Of a stretch of DNA of 64,000 bases, positions 16,045 through 25,307 are shown one piece after another. A program made the position numbers and the translations under genes. How positions within the stretch are numbered: position 1 is the first letter of the stretch; the number at the start of each line of letters is the position of its first letter. The notes under the pieces were generated by a model that was not told the DNA's origin, did not search any database, and saw nothing but the letters and a program-made list of their open reading frames with translations. Location of the stretch: assembly GCA_022768065.1 (NCBI GenBank), contig JALELS010000017.1:107263-171262 (forward strand). The letters are read 5' to 3'. This stretch comes from Ruminococcus sp. (lineage in GTDB: Bacteria; Bacillota; Clostridia; Oscillospirales; Acutalibacteraceae).

Positions 16045-17307
16045 TTACGCATCCTCCTTTACGGAAACTACCATGGTGCTGTCGGCAGGCAGAGAATGGA
16101 TAATATCCGCCTTTATAGGGACATATTCCATTTCGCCGGGGCACATCTTCTTTTTCTTCTTGGTATAGATAACTTCGCCGTTACAGGTAATGGTAAGGGT
16201 TACGTTTTTAAGCACTCTGCCCACGCGGAAATAGAGCTTTACGTCCTTGTCGGTATCGTGTGAAATTCTCTGCGGAACTATATATCTTACGCCGTTTTCG
16301 CCTTTTGTATTGACAAATTCGTCGCAGTTCTTTTCGCCGCGTATATATTTTGCGGCACCTGCGCCTGCAAGCTGACTCTCTTCTGTTACGTAGTCAACAA
16401 GATCGTGCACCTGCAAAACGTTGCCGCACGCAAACACGCCCTTGTGCTTTGTTTCACGGTACTCGTCAACTATCGGGCCGTTGGTTATACGGTCAAGCTC
16501 AATGCCGGCATTCTTGGAAAGCTCGTTTTCGGGAATAAGTCCTACCGACAGCATAAGTGTGTCGCAGGGAATATACTCCTCGGTGCCGGGAATAGGCTTC
16601 AAATGCTCGTCTACATTGGCAACGGTTACACCCTCAAGGCGATCTTTGCCGTGAGTGCTGACAACCGTGCAGGAAAGGCGAAGCGGAATACCGAAGTCCT
16701 CAAGGCACTGAACGATATTTCTCGTAAGTCCGCCCGAATACGGCATAAGCTCACATACAGCCTTAACCTTTGCACCCTCTAAGGTCATACGTCTTGCCAT
16801 AATAAGACCTATATCGCCCGAGCCCAAGATAACGACTGTTTTGCCGGGCATATATCCGTCAATATTTACGTATTTCTGCGCGGTTCCCGCGGTCATAATG
16901 CCCGACGCACGGCAGCCCGCTATGGAAAGCGCACCTCTCGGTCTTTCACGGCAACCCATTGCAAGCACAACAGCCTTTGCCTTTATCGTGAGAAGTCCGT
17001 CCTTATTATTTACCGCAGTCACCACGTTGTCATCGGAAATATCAAGAACCATGGTGTCAACCTTAACGTCTATATCGGTTTCCTTAATCTGCTTTATAAA
17101 TCTGCCGGCGTATTCGGGGCCCGAGAGCTCCTCGCCGAAGTAATGCAGACCGAAGCCCGTATGTATACATTGCTCAAGTATACCGCCGAGAGTATCGGCA
17201 CGCTCCAAAATAAGGATTTTTTCAACGCCCTTGTCATGCGCCTCAAGTGCCGCCGCCATTCCGGCAGGGCCGCCGCCGACAACTACCAAATCATAACATG
17301 TTTCCAT
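16045..17307 (-). CDS. FAD/NAD(P)-dependent oxidoreductase (GlpB-like partner)
   Basis: 420 residues with an FAD Rossmann motif at the start (YDLVVVGGGPAGMAAALEA), a second nucleotide-binding motif in VVILGSGDIGLIMARRM, and the TLMLSVGLIPENEL and GVFACGNVLQVHDLVD elements of the pyridine nucleotide-disulfide oxidoreductase fold, without a redox-active CxxxxC pair in the usual place. It is the middle gene of a three-gene redox operon. The ATG at 17307 lies 6 nt after GAGGTG; an earlier start at 17334 would overlap the upstream gene and has no ribosome site. It probably moves electrons between the GlpA-like enzyme and a nicotinamide or Fe-S partner. Confidence 0.88.
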   Translation of the reverse strand: METCYDLVVVGGGPAGMAAALEAHDKGVEKILILERADTLGGILEQCIHTGFGLHYFGEELSGPEYAGRFIKQIKETDIDVKVDTMVLDISDDNVVTAVNNKDGLLTIKAKAVVLAMGCRERPRGALSIAGCRASGIMTAGTAQKYVNIDGYMPGKTVVILGSGDIGLIMARRMTLEGAKVKAVCELMPYSGGLTRNIVQCLEDFGIPLRLSCTVVSTHGKDRLEGVTVANVDEHLKPIPGTEEYIPCDTLMLSVGLIPENELSKNAGIELDRITNGPIVDEYRETKHKGVFACGNVLQVHDLVDYVTEESQLAGAGAAKYIRGEKNCDEFVNTKGENGVRYIVPQRISHDTDKDVKLYFRVGRVLKNVTLTITCNGEVIYTKKKKKMCPGEMEYVPIKADIIHSLPADSTMVVSVKEDA

Positions 17308-17317
17308 TCTTTCCACC

Positions 17318-18748
17318 TCATTTCGTCCTGTCAAAGATTATCTTTGACTCGCCGCCGAATTTTGTTATCTCGTTCATCGGAACGCCGAGCTCTCTTGAAA
17401 GTATCTCGACTACTTTGGAACCGCAGAAACCGCCCTGGCATCTGCCCATGCCGGCTCTTGTGCGGCGTTTTACTCCGTCAACGTCTCTCGCACCTACGGG
17501 AGAGTGTATGGCGTCAAGTATTTCGCCCTCGGTAACCGTTTCGCAGCGGCAGATAATTCTTCCGTAGCGCTTATCCTTGGCGATGAGCTTTTCGCGCTCT
17601 TCTTTTGACATATTGCGGAAACGAACGGGTGCCGGACGGCTGCCGTTAAAGTCTGCCTTCTTTTTGGGAGAAGCTTTTTCCGCAAAAAGATTTGCGACGT
17701 ATTTTGCAATGGCAGGCGCGGCGGAAAGTCCGGGTGACTCTATGCCGGCAACATTGATAAAGCGGTCGTTCTTATCGGAATAACCTATAATAAAGTCATC
17801 GGTTACCGGGTGTGCTCTCACGCCGGCAAAAGAGGTTATAGCGCCCCTGACATTTACGCTCGGTACGGATTTTAAAGCCTTGGAGAGTATGAATTCAAGT
17901 CCCTCGGGAGTTGTATCCACATCATCCTTATTATCTTCGTCCGTTGCCGACGGGCCGATAAGAAGGTTCCCGTCAACCGTAGGAGTTACCAATACACCCT
18001 TGCCCATTTCATTGGGGCACTGGAATACCGTGCGGTCTACAAGATGGCCGAAAGATTTATCGAGAAGATAATATTCGCCTTTACGGGCAACAATCTTTAT
18101 GGAATCATCGCCTATCATACGTGCGACCTCATCGCTGTGAGTACCTGCGGCATTTATTACATACGTTGCGGTAATGTCGCCCTTTGAGGTATCGAGGACG
18201 AATTCGGAGCCGTTAAAGCTGATAGCCTTTACAAGGCAATTTCTTATAAATTCCACTCCGTTTTCGCAGGCATTATCCGCCGCCGCAATGGTCAGCTCAT
18301 ACGGGCAAACTATACCCGCAGATTTTGAATAAAGCGCGCCGACCGCTTCGTCGCTGATATTCGGCTCAAGCTCATGGAGCTTCTTTGAATCGATTATCTC
18401 AAGCTCCGGAACGCCGTTCTTTATTCCGCGCTCATACAGAAGATGAACATGCTCCATCTCCTTTTCCGAAAACGCGACTACCAAAGAACCGTTATTCCTG
18501 TACGGAACATTAAGCTCTTTGCAGAGCTGCGGCATAATAGCCGTACCCTCAACATTCAGCTTTGCTTTCATAGTACCCGACACAGCGTCAAATCCGCCAT
18601 GGACAATTGCGCTGTTTGCCTTGGTAGTTCCCATGGCAACATCGTTAAACCTTTCGAGCACTGCTGTCTTTACGTCATATTTCGAGAGTTCCCTCGAAAT
18701 AAGAGCGCCGACAACGCCGCCGCCTATAACGGCAACATCGTACTTCAT
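17318..18748 (-). CDS. Glycerol-3-phosphate dehydrogenase-like FAD oxidoreductase with BFD-type [2Fe-2S] domain
   Basis: 476 residues. An FAD-binding DAO domain (KYDVAVIGGGVVGALISREL, then TTKANSAIVHGGFDA) fills residues 1-370, and a C-terminal BFD-like domain (about 400-460) has CRCETVTEGEI and GRCQGGFCGSKV, the four cysteines expected for a [2Fe-2S] cluster. This is the GlpA-type architecture used for sn-glycerol 3-phosphate oxidation under anaerobic conditions. It is the first gene of the operon with the FAD oxidoreductase and the DUF1667 protein. No glycerol kinase or facilitator gene is nearby, so the physiological substrate is likely but not shown to be glycerol 3-phosphate. Confidence 0.87.
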   Translation of the reverse strand: MKYDVAVIGGGVVGALISRELSKYDVKTAVLERFNDVAMGTTKANSAIVHGGFDAVSGTMKAKLNVEGTAIMPQLCKELNVPYRNNGSLVVAFSEKEMEHVHLLYERGIKNGVPELEIIDSKKLHELEPNISDEAVGALYSKSAGIVCPYELTIAAADNACENGVEFIRNCLVKAISFNGSEFVLDTSKGDITATYVINAAGTHSDEVARMIGDDSIKIVARKGEYYLLDKSFGHLVDRTVFQCPNEMGKGVLVTPTVDGNLLIGPSATDEDNKDDVDTTPEGLEFILSKALKSVPSVNVRGAITSFAGVRAHPVTDDFIIGYSDKNDRFINVAGIESPGLSAAPAIAKYVANLFAEKASPKKKADFNGSRPAPVRFRNMSKEEREKLIAKDKRYGRIICRCETVTEGEILDAIHSPVGARDVDGVKRRTRAGMGRCQGGFCGSKVVEILSRELGVPMNEITKFGGESKIIFDRTK

Positions 18749-18791
18749 AAAAAATCCACCCCTTGTTTTTATTCAGCTTAGTGAGACTTCA

Positions 18792-19178
18792 CTAATCTAT
18801 ATCCTGGCCGGCAAAATCGTCTTTTTCCTGCTTGCTGACAAGAACGATGTCGCCAGAGCCTTTGGTCCCTGTGAGTATATCCGATATTTTTCTGTTAAGA
18901 GCGAGGAATTTATCTCTGAAAGGAAATGTATCGGCATAATAAGTGTCAAAATCCGAAGTATAGCTCTTATCAAAAAGCGCCGTGAACGAAAACTCCGGCT
19001 TTGTTGCGAGATTTCTGTTTTCACTTTCGGATACGGTTTTGTCGGTATCGAATACCGATATAAGACCTATAACGGTTAAAATCAGCGCAAAAACGAGACT
19101 TAAAACCGCCCTGCCCGTGTTTGACTGCGGACTGAATAAGCCGCGTTTATGAGCGGCACAATAGCTTTTTATATGCAA
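18792..19178 (-). CDS. Short DHHW-like protein, probably truncated
   Basis: About 128 residues from a TTG at 19178 with GAAGGG upstream (a longer frame to 19238 overlaps the MBOAT gene). A basic N-terminus and one transmembrane helix (AVLSLVFALILTVIGLI) are followed by ESENRNLATKPEFSFTALFDKSYTSDFDTYYADTFPFRDKFL, split here by me as the conserved N-terminal part of DHHW/AlgJ-like proteins. These partners of MBOAT acyltransferases are usually about 380 residues and carry the catalytic SGNH-like domain; here the frame stops after about 45 further residues at tandem TAG TGA. It is either a degraded partner or a short form with another job. Confidence 0.6.
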   Translation of the reverse strand: MHIKSYCAAHKRGLFSPQSNTGRAVLSLVFALILTVIGLISVFDTDKTVSESENRNLATKPEFSFTALFDKSYTSDFDTYYADTFPFRDKFLALNRKISDILTGTKGSGDIVLVSKQEKDDFAGQDID

Positions 19179-19194
19179 AAAGGTCTTCCCTTCG

Positions 19195-20604
19195 TTAAAA
19201 TCTGAAATAGAGGAACGGATTGTAGCTGTTCCCGACAAGCGACGCGGTTGAAATTACAAGCGAGAAAATCACAAACAGCACCGATAAAACATCTACGGCA
19301 ACTTTTCCGCCGCGCGTCTTTGAGATTGAGCCGACAAGATTTTTAATATGCGGCAAAATCGGCATAGCACACACGGCGCCTATTATAAGGAGCACCGCAT
19401 AGTTTACAATTACGGTCTTTTCCGTGAGGGTAACAAATCCGTTCGCGGCACCGAACGCCGCTTTGAAAAAGTATTTTATCTTGGACAAGTCGTCGAAATA
19501 GAAGAACACCCACCCGACGATTATAACAACGAGCGAATAGATATGCCCTACTGCTCGCGGCAATTTTTCGAGATACTTTCCTATATACATTTTTTCAAGC
19601 ATCAGGAATACAAAGTAATAAAGTCCCCAAAGGACGAAATTCCAGCTTGCGCCGTGCCAAAGTCCGGTAAGAAGCCAGACTATGAGCATATTGAGCGCCC
19701 AGTTTTTTCGGTTGCCGCCGAGGGGGATATAAAGATAGTCTCTGAAAAAAGACGACAGCGTCATATGCCAGCGCCGCCAGAAATCCGAAATCGACACGGC
19801 ATAATACGGGTAATTGAAGTTCTCGGGGAATGAGAAACCGAACATATGCCCGAGGCCTATCGCCATATCGGAGTAGCCCGAAAAATCGAAGTAAATCTGC
19901 AATGTGTAAGAGATTATGCCTACCCACGCGCCTGCGCTTGAAAGCCCGGTTAAATCGCCGCCTATGAGCTTATCGGTAAGCTGACCGGCAAAGTTTGCTA
20001 TAATTGCTTTTTTCAAAAGTCCCACCGAAAAGCGCATGACGCCCGCGGAAATATTTTTAAGCGTGACGGTACGCTCTTCTATTTGCTCCTCAACGTCGCT
20101 GTAACGCACAATGGGACCGGCTATCAGCTGCGGGAACATCGACACATACAAAAGCAATTTGTAAAACGACGGCTGCACCTTGACGCTGCCGCGGTATACA
20201 TCGATAACATATGTAAGCGCCTGAAAGGTATAAAATGAAATTCCTATCGGCAGCGCAAGATTGAGATTCGGTAAATGCAGCGAGAAAATCGAGTTTATGT
20301 TTTCGCTGAAAAACGAAGAATATTTAAACAGCGCGAGCGACGACAAAGTTATAACCGCCGCAAGGGAGAGAAAAAGTTTCGCCTGCCATCTGCCGCGAAA
20401 GCGGTCGATAAGAAGCCCGAACGCATAATCGACAAAGGCGGTGGCAATCATCAAGAATATATATTTAGGCTCGCCCCACGCATAAAAGACAAGTGAAAAG
20501 ACAAGCAAAATAACGTTGCGCGAAGAAGTTTTTTGCGCTATGTAATAACATATAAAGCACAGCGGCAAAAACAGATACAAAAAAGTCAGACTTGAAAAGA
20601 CCAA
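19195..20604 (-). CDS. MBOAT family O-acyltransferase (AlgI/DltB-like)
   Basis: 469 residues with about ten to twelve hydrophobic segments and the family core: LGGNRKNWALNMLIVWLLTGLW with HGASWNFVLWG, the histidine of which is the conserved MBOAT residue, and FSGYSDMAIGLGHMFGF, DFWRRWHMTLSSFFRDYLYIP. AlgI-type enzymes pass acyl groups through the membrane to surface polysaccharide or peptidoglycan, usually with an AlgJ/DHHW partner; the adjacent downstream gene is a shortened one. The start is TTG with GGTGAT about 6 nt upstream. The acceptor polymer is unknown. Confidence 0.9.
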   Translation of the reverse strand: MVFSSLTFLYLFLPLCFICYYIAQKTSSRNVILLVFSLVFYAWGEPKYIFLMIATAFVDYAFGLLIDRFRGRWQAKLFLSLAAVITLSSLALFKYSSFFSENINSIFSLHLPNLNLALPIGISFYTFQALTYVIDVYRGSVKVQPSFYKLLLYVSMFPQLIAGPIVRYSDVEEQIEERTVTLKNISAGVMRFSVGLLKKAIIANFAGQLTDKLIGGDLTGLSSAGAWVGIISYTLQIYFDFSGYSDMAIGLGHMFGFSFPENFNYPYYAVSISDFWRRWHMTLSSFFRDYLYIPLGGNRKNWALNMLIVWLLTGLWHGASWNFVLWGLYYFVFLMLEKMYIGKYLEKLPRAVGHIYSLVVIIVGWVFFYFDDLSKIKYFFKAAFGAANGFVTLTEKTVIVNYAVLLIIGAVCAMPILPHIKNLVGSISKTRGGKVAVDVLSVLFVIFSLVISTASLVGNSYNPFLYFRF

Positions 20605-20722
20605 AAGATATCACCACAAACATATTTTAACTTTAGTATTGTATCACAAAATTCGCTAAATTAACAGTATTTTTTGATAAATATTATCAATGCATTGTAT
20701 TTTTGCGGCAAAGGCGTATTTT

Positions 20723-21436
20723 TTATGAAACTTTTTCTATTTCCGCCCTCAATCGCTCTATTATACGTTTTTCAAGTCTTGAAATATAGCTTTGGGAAAT
20801 GCCCAGGATATCCGCCACTTCCTTTTGAGTGTGTTCATTATATTTGCCGAGACCGAAGCGCATATTCATAATCAGCTTTTCACGGTCCGGCAAGGCGTCA
20901 ACTGTTTTTAAAAGCAACTTTTTCTCGTCGTCGTATTCGATATTTCGGTTTACTTCGTCCGGCTCGCTGCCGAGCACATCAGACAAAAGCAGTTCGTTGC
21001 CGTCCCAATCCACGTTAAGCGGCTCGTCAATGGAAATATCGCCCTTATGTGCATTTGTTTTGCGAAGATACATAAGTATTTCGTTTTCAATGCAGCGCGA
21101 AGAGTACGTGGCAAGCTTTATGTTTTTTTCGGGTCTGAATGTGTTTACGGATTTTATGAGTCCTATTGTGCCTATTGAAATCAAATCTTCAACGGGTACT
21201 CCCGAATTTTCAAATTTTTTCGCAATGTAGACCACAAGCCGCAAATTGTGCGTTATAAGGGTCTGTCTGGCATTTTTCACTTCGCGTCCGCTGCCGCCGA
21301 GAATATCGGACAGAAGTTTTTCCTCCTCCTTTTTTGAAAGCGGCGGCGGCAATGTTTCCGGACCGTTTATGTAATGTACATCATTTAAAAGAAAAAGCTT
21401 TTTAAGCTTTATCAGCAGTTTTTTGAGCACGTTCAT
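20723..21436 (-). CDS. sigE: Sporulation sigma factor SigE (pro-form)
   Basis: 237 residues; controls early mother-cell gene expression. A pro-sequence of about 25-28 residues (basic and hydrophobic, ending in [17 protein letters not shown], where the Bacillus processing site lies) precedes region 2 ([49 protein letters not shown]) and region 4 ([22 protein letters not shown]). It overlaps the end of spoIIGA, the gene of its processing protease, by 35 nt, the standard arrangement. GAGAGGG lies 12 nt before the ATG. sigG, often the next gene, is not here. Confidence 0.95.
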   Translation of the reverse strand: MNVLKKLLIKLKKLFLLNDVHYINGPETLPPPLSKKEEEKLLSDILGGSGREVKNARQTLITHNLRLVVYIAKKFENSGVPVEDLISIGTIGLIKSVNTFRPEKNIKLATYSSRCIENEILMYLRKTNAHKGDISIDEPLNVDWDGNELLLSDVLGSEPDEVNRNIEYDDEKKLLLKTVDALPDREKLIMNMRFGLGKYNEHTQKEVADILGISQSYISRLEKRIIERLRAEIEKVS

Positions 21437-22322
21437 TTTTTCGTTTACCCTCTCTTATGTCAAAAATTTTCGGCCCTAAAAGCACCGAATAATCACCTGA
21501 TGAAAACGGCGTTTTACTCTCCGCCAAAATGACATTTTTTACTTCTTTTGTTTCTTTTTTCCCGATTACCGTAATCGAATCTATAAGCACGGCTCTGAGC
21601 ACGCTCTCACCCCCTACCGTTCCTGCAGGGATCAGCCTGATGCTTCCGTCGTCGCAATTTATCGGCAAAGCGGCGTCTCCGTCGATAAAAGCAAAAATCC
21701 CCTCGGGTACAAGTTTTTTCACAACAGAGCGTTCGGCTATAATGACCGGGGTATCCGAAAAACCGTCGGAAAGAGAATTTCCCGTATCGAAAAGTGCCTT
21801 TGTCAAAACCGCATTTCCCTTATTGCAGAGCCTTACGTCAAAAATTTTGTCGTCGGGAGAATTTCGCTTTAAAAGCTTTGAAAAAAGCGTCAAAACCGCA
21901 TAGCAGACAACCGTTGACAAAACAAGAAGCTTTACGTCTATATCAAAATAGACCGCGGCATTGTTATACACCATACCGCTCGGTTTAAATGCGAACCAAA
22001 CGGCAAGCATAAGTCCGGCGAAAATAAAATTCACGGCGAAAAATGCGGCAAATTCTTTTATAAACACCGTAAATTTTTTCGGTGCAAAGGAGACGAGTAC
22101 CAAAATGCACGACATACCGAGGTTCATAATAACGGACAGTACATTCGGAATATCCGGCAAAAAAATCACGAGCGAATACGCACCGCCTATAAACGCACCG
22201 GCCGCAAGGCGAACCCTTTTCGGTTTTACCCTTACTATCAGAGAAGACGCCGAAAGCAAAAAGTAATTTATAAATATATTCAGCACAACGAGGACATCAA
22301 CATAGACTTTCGTTTTTATCAC
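21402..22322 (-). CDS. spoIIGA: Pro-sigma-E processing peptidase SpoIIGA
   Basis: About 306 residues. Five hydrophobic helices fill the N-terminal half ([16 protein letters not shown] onward) and the C-terminal half is an aspartic-protease-like domain with the catalytic signature ALFDTGNSL, followed by VIIAERS and LIPAGTVGG as in SpoIIGA. It cleaves pro-sigma-E at the sporulation septum after a signal from the forespore. The start is uncertain: the GTG at 22322 gives the family N-terminus but touches the GGAG ribosome site, and the frame extends to a GTG at 22364 without one. Same operon as sigE. Confidence 0.9.
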   Translation of the reverse strand: MIKTKVYVDVLVVLNIFINYFLLSASSLIVRVKPKRVRLAAGAFIGGAYSLVIFLPDIPNVLSVIMNLGMSCILVLVSFAPKKFTVFIKEFAAFFAVNFIFAGLMLAVWFAFKPSGMVYNNAAVYFDIDVKLLVLSTVVCYAVLTLFSKLLKRNSPDDKIFDVRLCNKGNAVLTKALFDTGNSLSDGFSDTPVIIAERSVVKKLVPEGIFAFIDGDAALPINCDDGSIRLIPAGTVGGESVLRAVLIDSITVIGKKETKEVKNVILAESKTPFSSGDYSVLLGPKIFDIREGKRKNERAQKTADKA

Positions 22323-22392
22323 TCCGTTTCGGTCGGGTGGGGTTTCATACGGTGAAAATCGCACGGCGAAATCTCATATGCTCCGTTACACA

Positions 22393-22425
22393 ATTATACG
22401 ATGACCCGTCTTCGGAATTTGTCAC
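22393..22425 (-). promoter_or_regulatory. Candidate Spo0A-type promoter of spoIIGA-sigE with long spacer
   Basis: Minus strand GTGACA (22420-22425) and a perfect TATAAT (22393-22398) are 21 nt apart. The Bacillus spoIIG promoter is known for a 22-bp spacer and Spo0A dependence. No convincing 0A box was identified upstream. Confidence 0.45.
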
Positions 22426-22456
22426 ATTATGGGCGTCGCAAAGTGTTTTAAGACGA

Positions 22457-22499
22457 CAAAAAAAGAGGCTGTAAAAAACGGGAATTTTTTACAGTCTCT
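22457..22499 (-). terminator. Terminator of nagB
   Basis: On the minus strand a 15-position stem with one mismatch (22485-22499 with 22464-22478) is followed by a run of seven to eight T residues. Confidence 0.8.
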
Positions 22500-22521
22500 G
22501 TTATTGAAAAATCGTTTTGAT

Positions 22522-23244
22522 TTAAAGGAGGCTTGCGGCGTCCTTATCAAGATAAATTTCGGTGTCGCGGTGGAACTGAAGAATCGACGCCGGGCAAGCG
22601 GGTGAAACCTCGCCGTCGACGAGAGCCTTTACAGCGTCAGCCTTTGCCTTACCGGTAGCTATAAGTATAATTTTCTTGGCGCTCATAATAGAGCCGACGC
22701 CCATTGTCAGCGCATAGTGCGGCATTGGGTTTTCGTCAAAATATTTTGAGTTTGCCTCAATTGTGCTCTCCGTAAGCTTTACCTTAAAAGAGCCTTTGGT
22801 GAAATGATTTGACGGCTCGTTAAAGCCGATGTGACCGTTTCTGCCGACGCCGAGGAGCTGAATATCTATACCGCCTGCGTCCTTTATCATTTTATCGTAC
22901 GCAAGGCATTCATCCTCAACGCTGTCGGCATTTCCGTTTAAGAAATGTACGTTTTCTTCCTTTATGTCGGTGTGGTTAAAAAACTGAACGTGCATAAAGG
23001 TGTAATAACTGTTTTTGTCGTTTTTGGGCAAAGCCACATATTCGTCAAGGTTAAAAGTTTTGACATTTTCAAGGCTTACAAGTCCGTTTTTGTACTGCTC
23101 GCAAATATATTTATAAGTCGGTATGGGCGACGCACCCGTGGCAAGTCCGAGAACAATATCCGGCTTTGCGTTGACCGCTTTTACAAATTCCGAACCGACT
23201 TCTTTTCCTATCTCTTCGGCATTATCGTAAATTTTGATTTCCAT
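22522..23244 (-). CDS. nagB: Glucosamine-6-phosphate deaminase
   Basis: 240 residues; converts glucosamine 6-phosphate to fructose 6-phosphate and ammonia, so amino sugars enter glycolysis. Motifs are complete: VLGLATGASPIPTY, FNLDEYV with the catalytic aspartate, LLGVGRNGHIGFNEP with the active-site histidine, and AKKIILIATGKAKADAV. The ATG at 23244 lies 8 nt after GGAG; the GTG three codons upstream belongs to the ribosome site. The gene stands alone with its own promoter and terminator and diverges from acpS. No nagA or transporter is nearby. Confidence 0.96.
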   Translation of the reverse strand: MEIKIYDNAEEIGKEVGSEFVKAVNAKPDIVLGLATGASPIPTYKYICEQYKNGLVSLENVKTFNLDEYVALPKNDKNSYYTFMHVQFFNHTDIKEENVHFLNGNADSVEDECLAYDKMIKDAGGIDIQLLGVGRNGHIGFNEPSNHFTKGSFKVKLTESTIEANSKYFDENPMPHYALTMGVGSIMSAKKIILIATGKAKADAVKALVDGEVSPACPASILQFHRDTEIYLDKDAASLL

Positions 23245-23284
23245 AATTTTCACTCCGTATGTATTAAACTCATAATGCCTACTT

Positions 23285-23312
23285 ATTATAGCATACTAAA
23301 GACTTTTTTCAA
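23285..23312 (-). promoter_or_regulatory. Predicted promoter of nagB
   Basis: Minus strand TTGAAA (23307-23312), 16-nt spacer, TATAAT (23285-23290). Confidence 0.6.
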
Positions 23313-23318
23313 CATTTA

Positions 23319-23347
23319 TTTACCTGCCGCGCAAAATATGATACAAT
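23319..23347 (+). promoter_or_regulatory. Predicted promoter of acpS
   Basis: TTTACC (23319-23324), 17-nt spacer, TACAAT (23342-23347), about 28 nt before the acpS start. Confidence 0.5.
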
Positions 23348-23375
23348 TGATAAAAACCGAATTCGGAGGAGCATT

Positions 23376-23756
23376 ATGGTAAGCTGCGGCACCGATCTTG
23401 TGAAAATATCAAGGATTGAAAAAGCATTGAAAACGCCCGGTTTTTACGAAAAGGTTTACGGTGAAAACGAACGTGCGGAGTTTAAAAAAAGAGGCGCAAA
23501 GCCCGAGAGTCTCGCCGCGGCATTTGCGGCAAAGGAGGCTTTCGGAAAGGCTCTGGGAACAGGGATACGCGGTTTTGAGCTGTGCGAAGCGGAGGTTTTG
23601 CACAAGGAGAGCGGTGCGCCGTACTTTGCGCTGTCGGGAAAAGCAAAATCCATATCCGACAAAATGCACGCCGAATTTTCGTTGTCACTCACGCACGACG
23701 GCGAATACGCCGCCGCATTTGTAGTCTGCGTTACGAAAGGTGAAGATATATTATGA
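23376..23756 (+). CDS. acpS: Holo-[acyl-carrier-protein] synthase
   Basis: 126 residues. Transfers 4'-phosphopantetheine from CoA to apo-ACP. The magnesium-binding GTDLVKISRIEKAL at the start, FAAKEAFGKALGTGIRGF in the middle and SLSLTHDGEYAAAFVV at the end are the AcpS signature. CGGAGGAG lies 4-8 nt before the ATG. Its stop overlaps the start of the nnr gene (ATGATG), a common acpS-nnr arrangement in Firmicutes. Confidence 0.95.
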   Translation: MVSCGTDLVKISRIEKALKTPGFYEKVYGENERAEFKKRGAKPESLAAAFAAKEAFGKALGTGIRGFELCEAEVLHKESGAPYFALSGKAKSISDKMHAEFSLSLTHDGEYAAAFVVCVTKGEDIL

Positions 23757-25291
23757 TGAAAATACTGCCGTCAAACGAAATCAGAGAGATTGAAGATAAG
23801 GCAAATCAAAGCGGCATATCGTATTTAAGACTTATGGAAAACGCCGGCAGCGCCTGCGCCAAAGCGATACGCAAAAAATTTGACAAGACCGCAAAAAGAA
23901 ACGTTACGATAATCTGCGGCAAGGGCAAAAACGGCGGCGACGGTTTTGTGATAGCGCGAAAGCTCGCCGAAAACGAATACAATGTAAATGTTGTCCTCGC
24001 GTCGCGCGAGCCGTCTGTCGGCGACGCAGGTGAAATGCTTTCGAGAATTCGCGGTACGGACATAGGCATTTACTTTTACGATGACGACGCCGAGCTTTGC
24101 GAAGAACTGATAGACGGCGCCGACATTGCGGTTGACGCAATTTTCGGCACGGGCTTTAAGGGGGCGGCAAACGAAAAGTACGCGCATATTTTCGGAATTA
24201 TCTCGGAAAGCGGCGCATACACCGTGAGCATCGACATACCGAGCGGCACCGAAGCCGATTCGGGAAATGTAAGCGGCGTCGCCGTTAAAGCTCAAATGAC
24301 AATAGCGGTTATGGCGCTCAAAAATTCACTCGTCACATTTCCTGCCGCGGAATACGCCGGCAATGTAATAGTAGTGCCGATAGGCGTACCCGAGGAGATA
24401 TTCAGCGAATATACGGGCGCATACACATTAAATCCCGACGAAATACGTTCTAAATTTCCGCGCAGAAAAGAAAACGCCAACAAGGGCGACTTCGGAAAAG
24501 GTCTTATTATTGCCGGCAGCTACGATATGCCCGGCGCTGCGGTTATAGCGTCAGCGGCAGCCGTAAACAGCGGCGCGGGACTTATAAAGCTAGCCTTCCC
24601 CGATAAGGCTTATCCTGCGGTAACCTCATCATGTCCCGAAAAAATACTGTTGCCGCTTATGACAAACAACAACGGCAGAATTTCATCACAAAACATAAAA
24701 AAGATAGAGGACGAGCTCGGAAAAAGCGACGCCGTTTTAATAGGCTGCGGAATGGGCTGTGACCGTGACACCGCCGCCATAGCGGAAACCGTGCTGAAAA
24801 ATTCCACAGTTCCCGTAATAATAGACGCAGACGGCATAAACGCTCTGAAAGACAATATAAATGTTATAAAGAGCTGTTTGTCTCCGGTAGTTATAACTCC
24901 GCATCCGGGCGAAGCGGCGAGAATTCTCGGCTGTACGGTAAGCGAAGTCGAAAAAGACAGAAAAGCCGCCTGCAAAGCCATATTTGAAAAAACAGGCGCG
25001 GTGGTTGTACTCAAGGGTTCGCGCACAATTGTGACCGCGAACGGAATGGACTTCTATGTAAATCTTACCGGCAACCCCGGTATGGCAACCGCAGGCTCCG
25101 GCGATATGCTGTCGGGCATTATACTGTCGTTTATCTGCCAGAAAATAAAGCCTTTTTCTGCGGCGGTCTGCGGCGTATTCGTACACGGAATGGCGGGAGA
25201 TATTGTAAAAAACAAATATTCCATGATGGGTACCACGCCCACAAGAATGACAGAGGAGCTGCCGAAGATACTGAGGTCTCTCGAGAACTGA
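23753..25291 (+). CDS. nnr: Bifunctional NAD(P)H-hydrate epimerase / dehydratase
   Basis: 512 residues that repair hydrated NADH and NADPH. The N-terminal epimerase domain (1-215) contains LMENAGSACAKAI, VTIICGKGKNGGDGFVIAR and SIDIPSGTEADSG; the C-terminal ribokinase-like dehydratase (225-505) contains GKGLIIAGSYDMPGAAVIAS, VITPHPGEAARIL, VLKGSRTIV and the nucleotide-binding GNPGMATAGSGDMLSGII. Start is one of two successive ATGs overlapping the acpS stop, after AGGTGA. A lipoprotein gene follows 16 nt downstream, so the three genes probably form one unit. Confidence 0.94.
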   Translation: MMKILPSNEIREIEDKANQSGISYLRLMENAGSACAKAIRKKFDKTAKRNVTIICGKGKNGGDGFVIARKLAENEYNVNVVLASREPSVGDAGEMLSRIRGTDIGIYFYDDDAELCEELIDGADIAVDAIFGTGFKGAANEKYAHIFGIISESGAYTVSIDIPSGTEADSGNVSGVAVKAQMTIAVMALKNSLVTFPAAEYAGNVIVVPIGVPEEIFSEYTGAYTLNPDEIRSKFPRRKENANKGDFGKGLIIAGSYDMPGAAVIASAAAVNSGAGLIKLAFPDKAYPAVTSSCPEKILLPLMTNNNGRISSQNIKKIEDELGKSDAVLIGCGMGCDRDTAAIAETVLKNSTVPVIIDADGINALKDNINVIKSCLSPVVITPHPGEAARILGCTVSEVEKDRKAACKAIFEKTGAVVVLKGSRTIVTANGMDFYVNLTGNPGMATAGSGDMLSGIILSFICQKIKPFSAAVCGVFVHGMAGDIVKNKYSMMGTTPTRMTEELPKILRSLEN

Positions 25292-25307
25292 TTAAAGGGG
25301 CGCTTTG

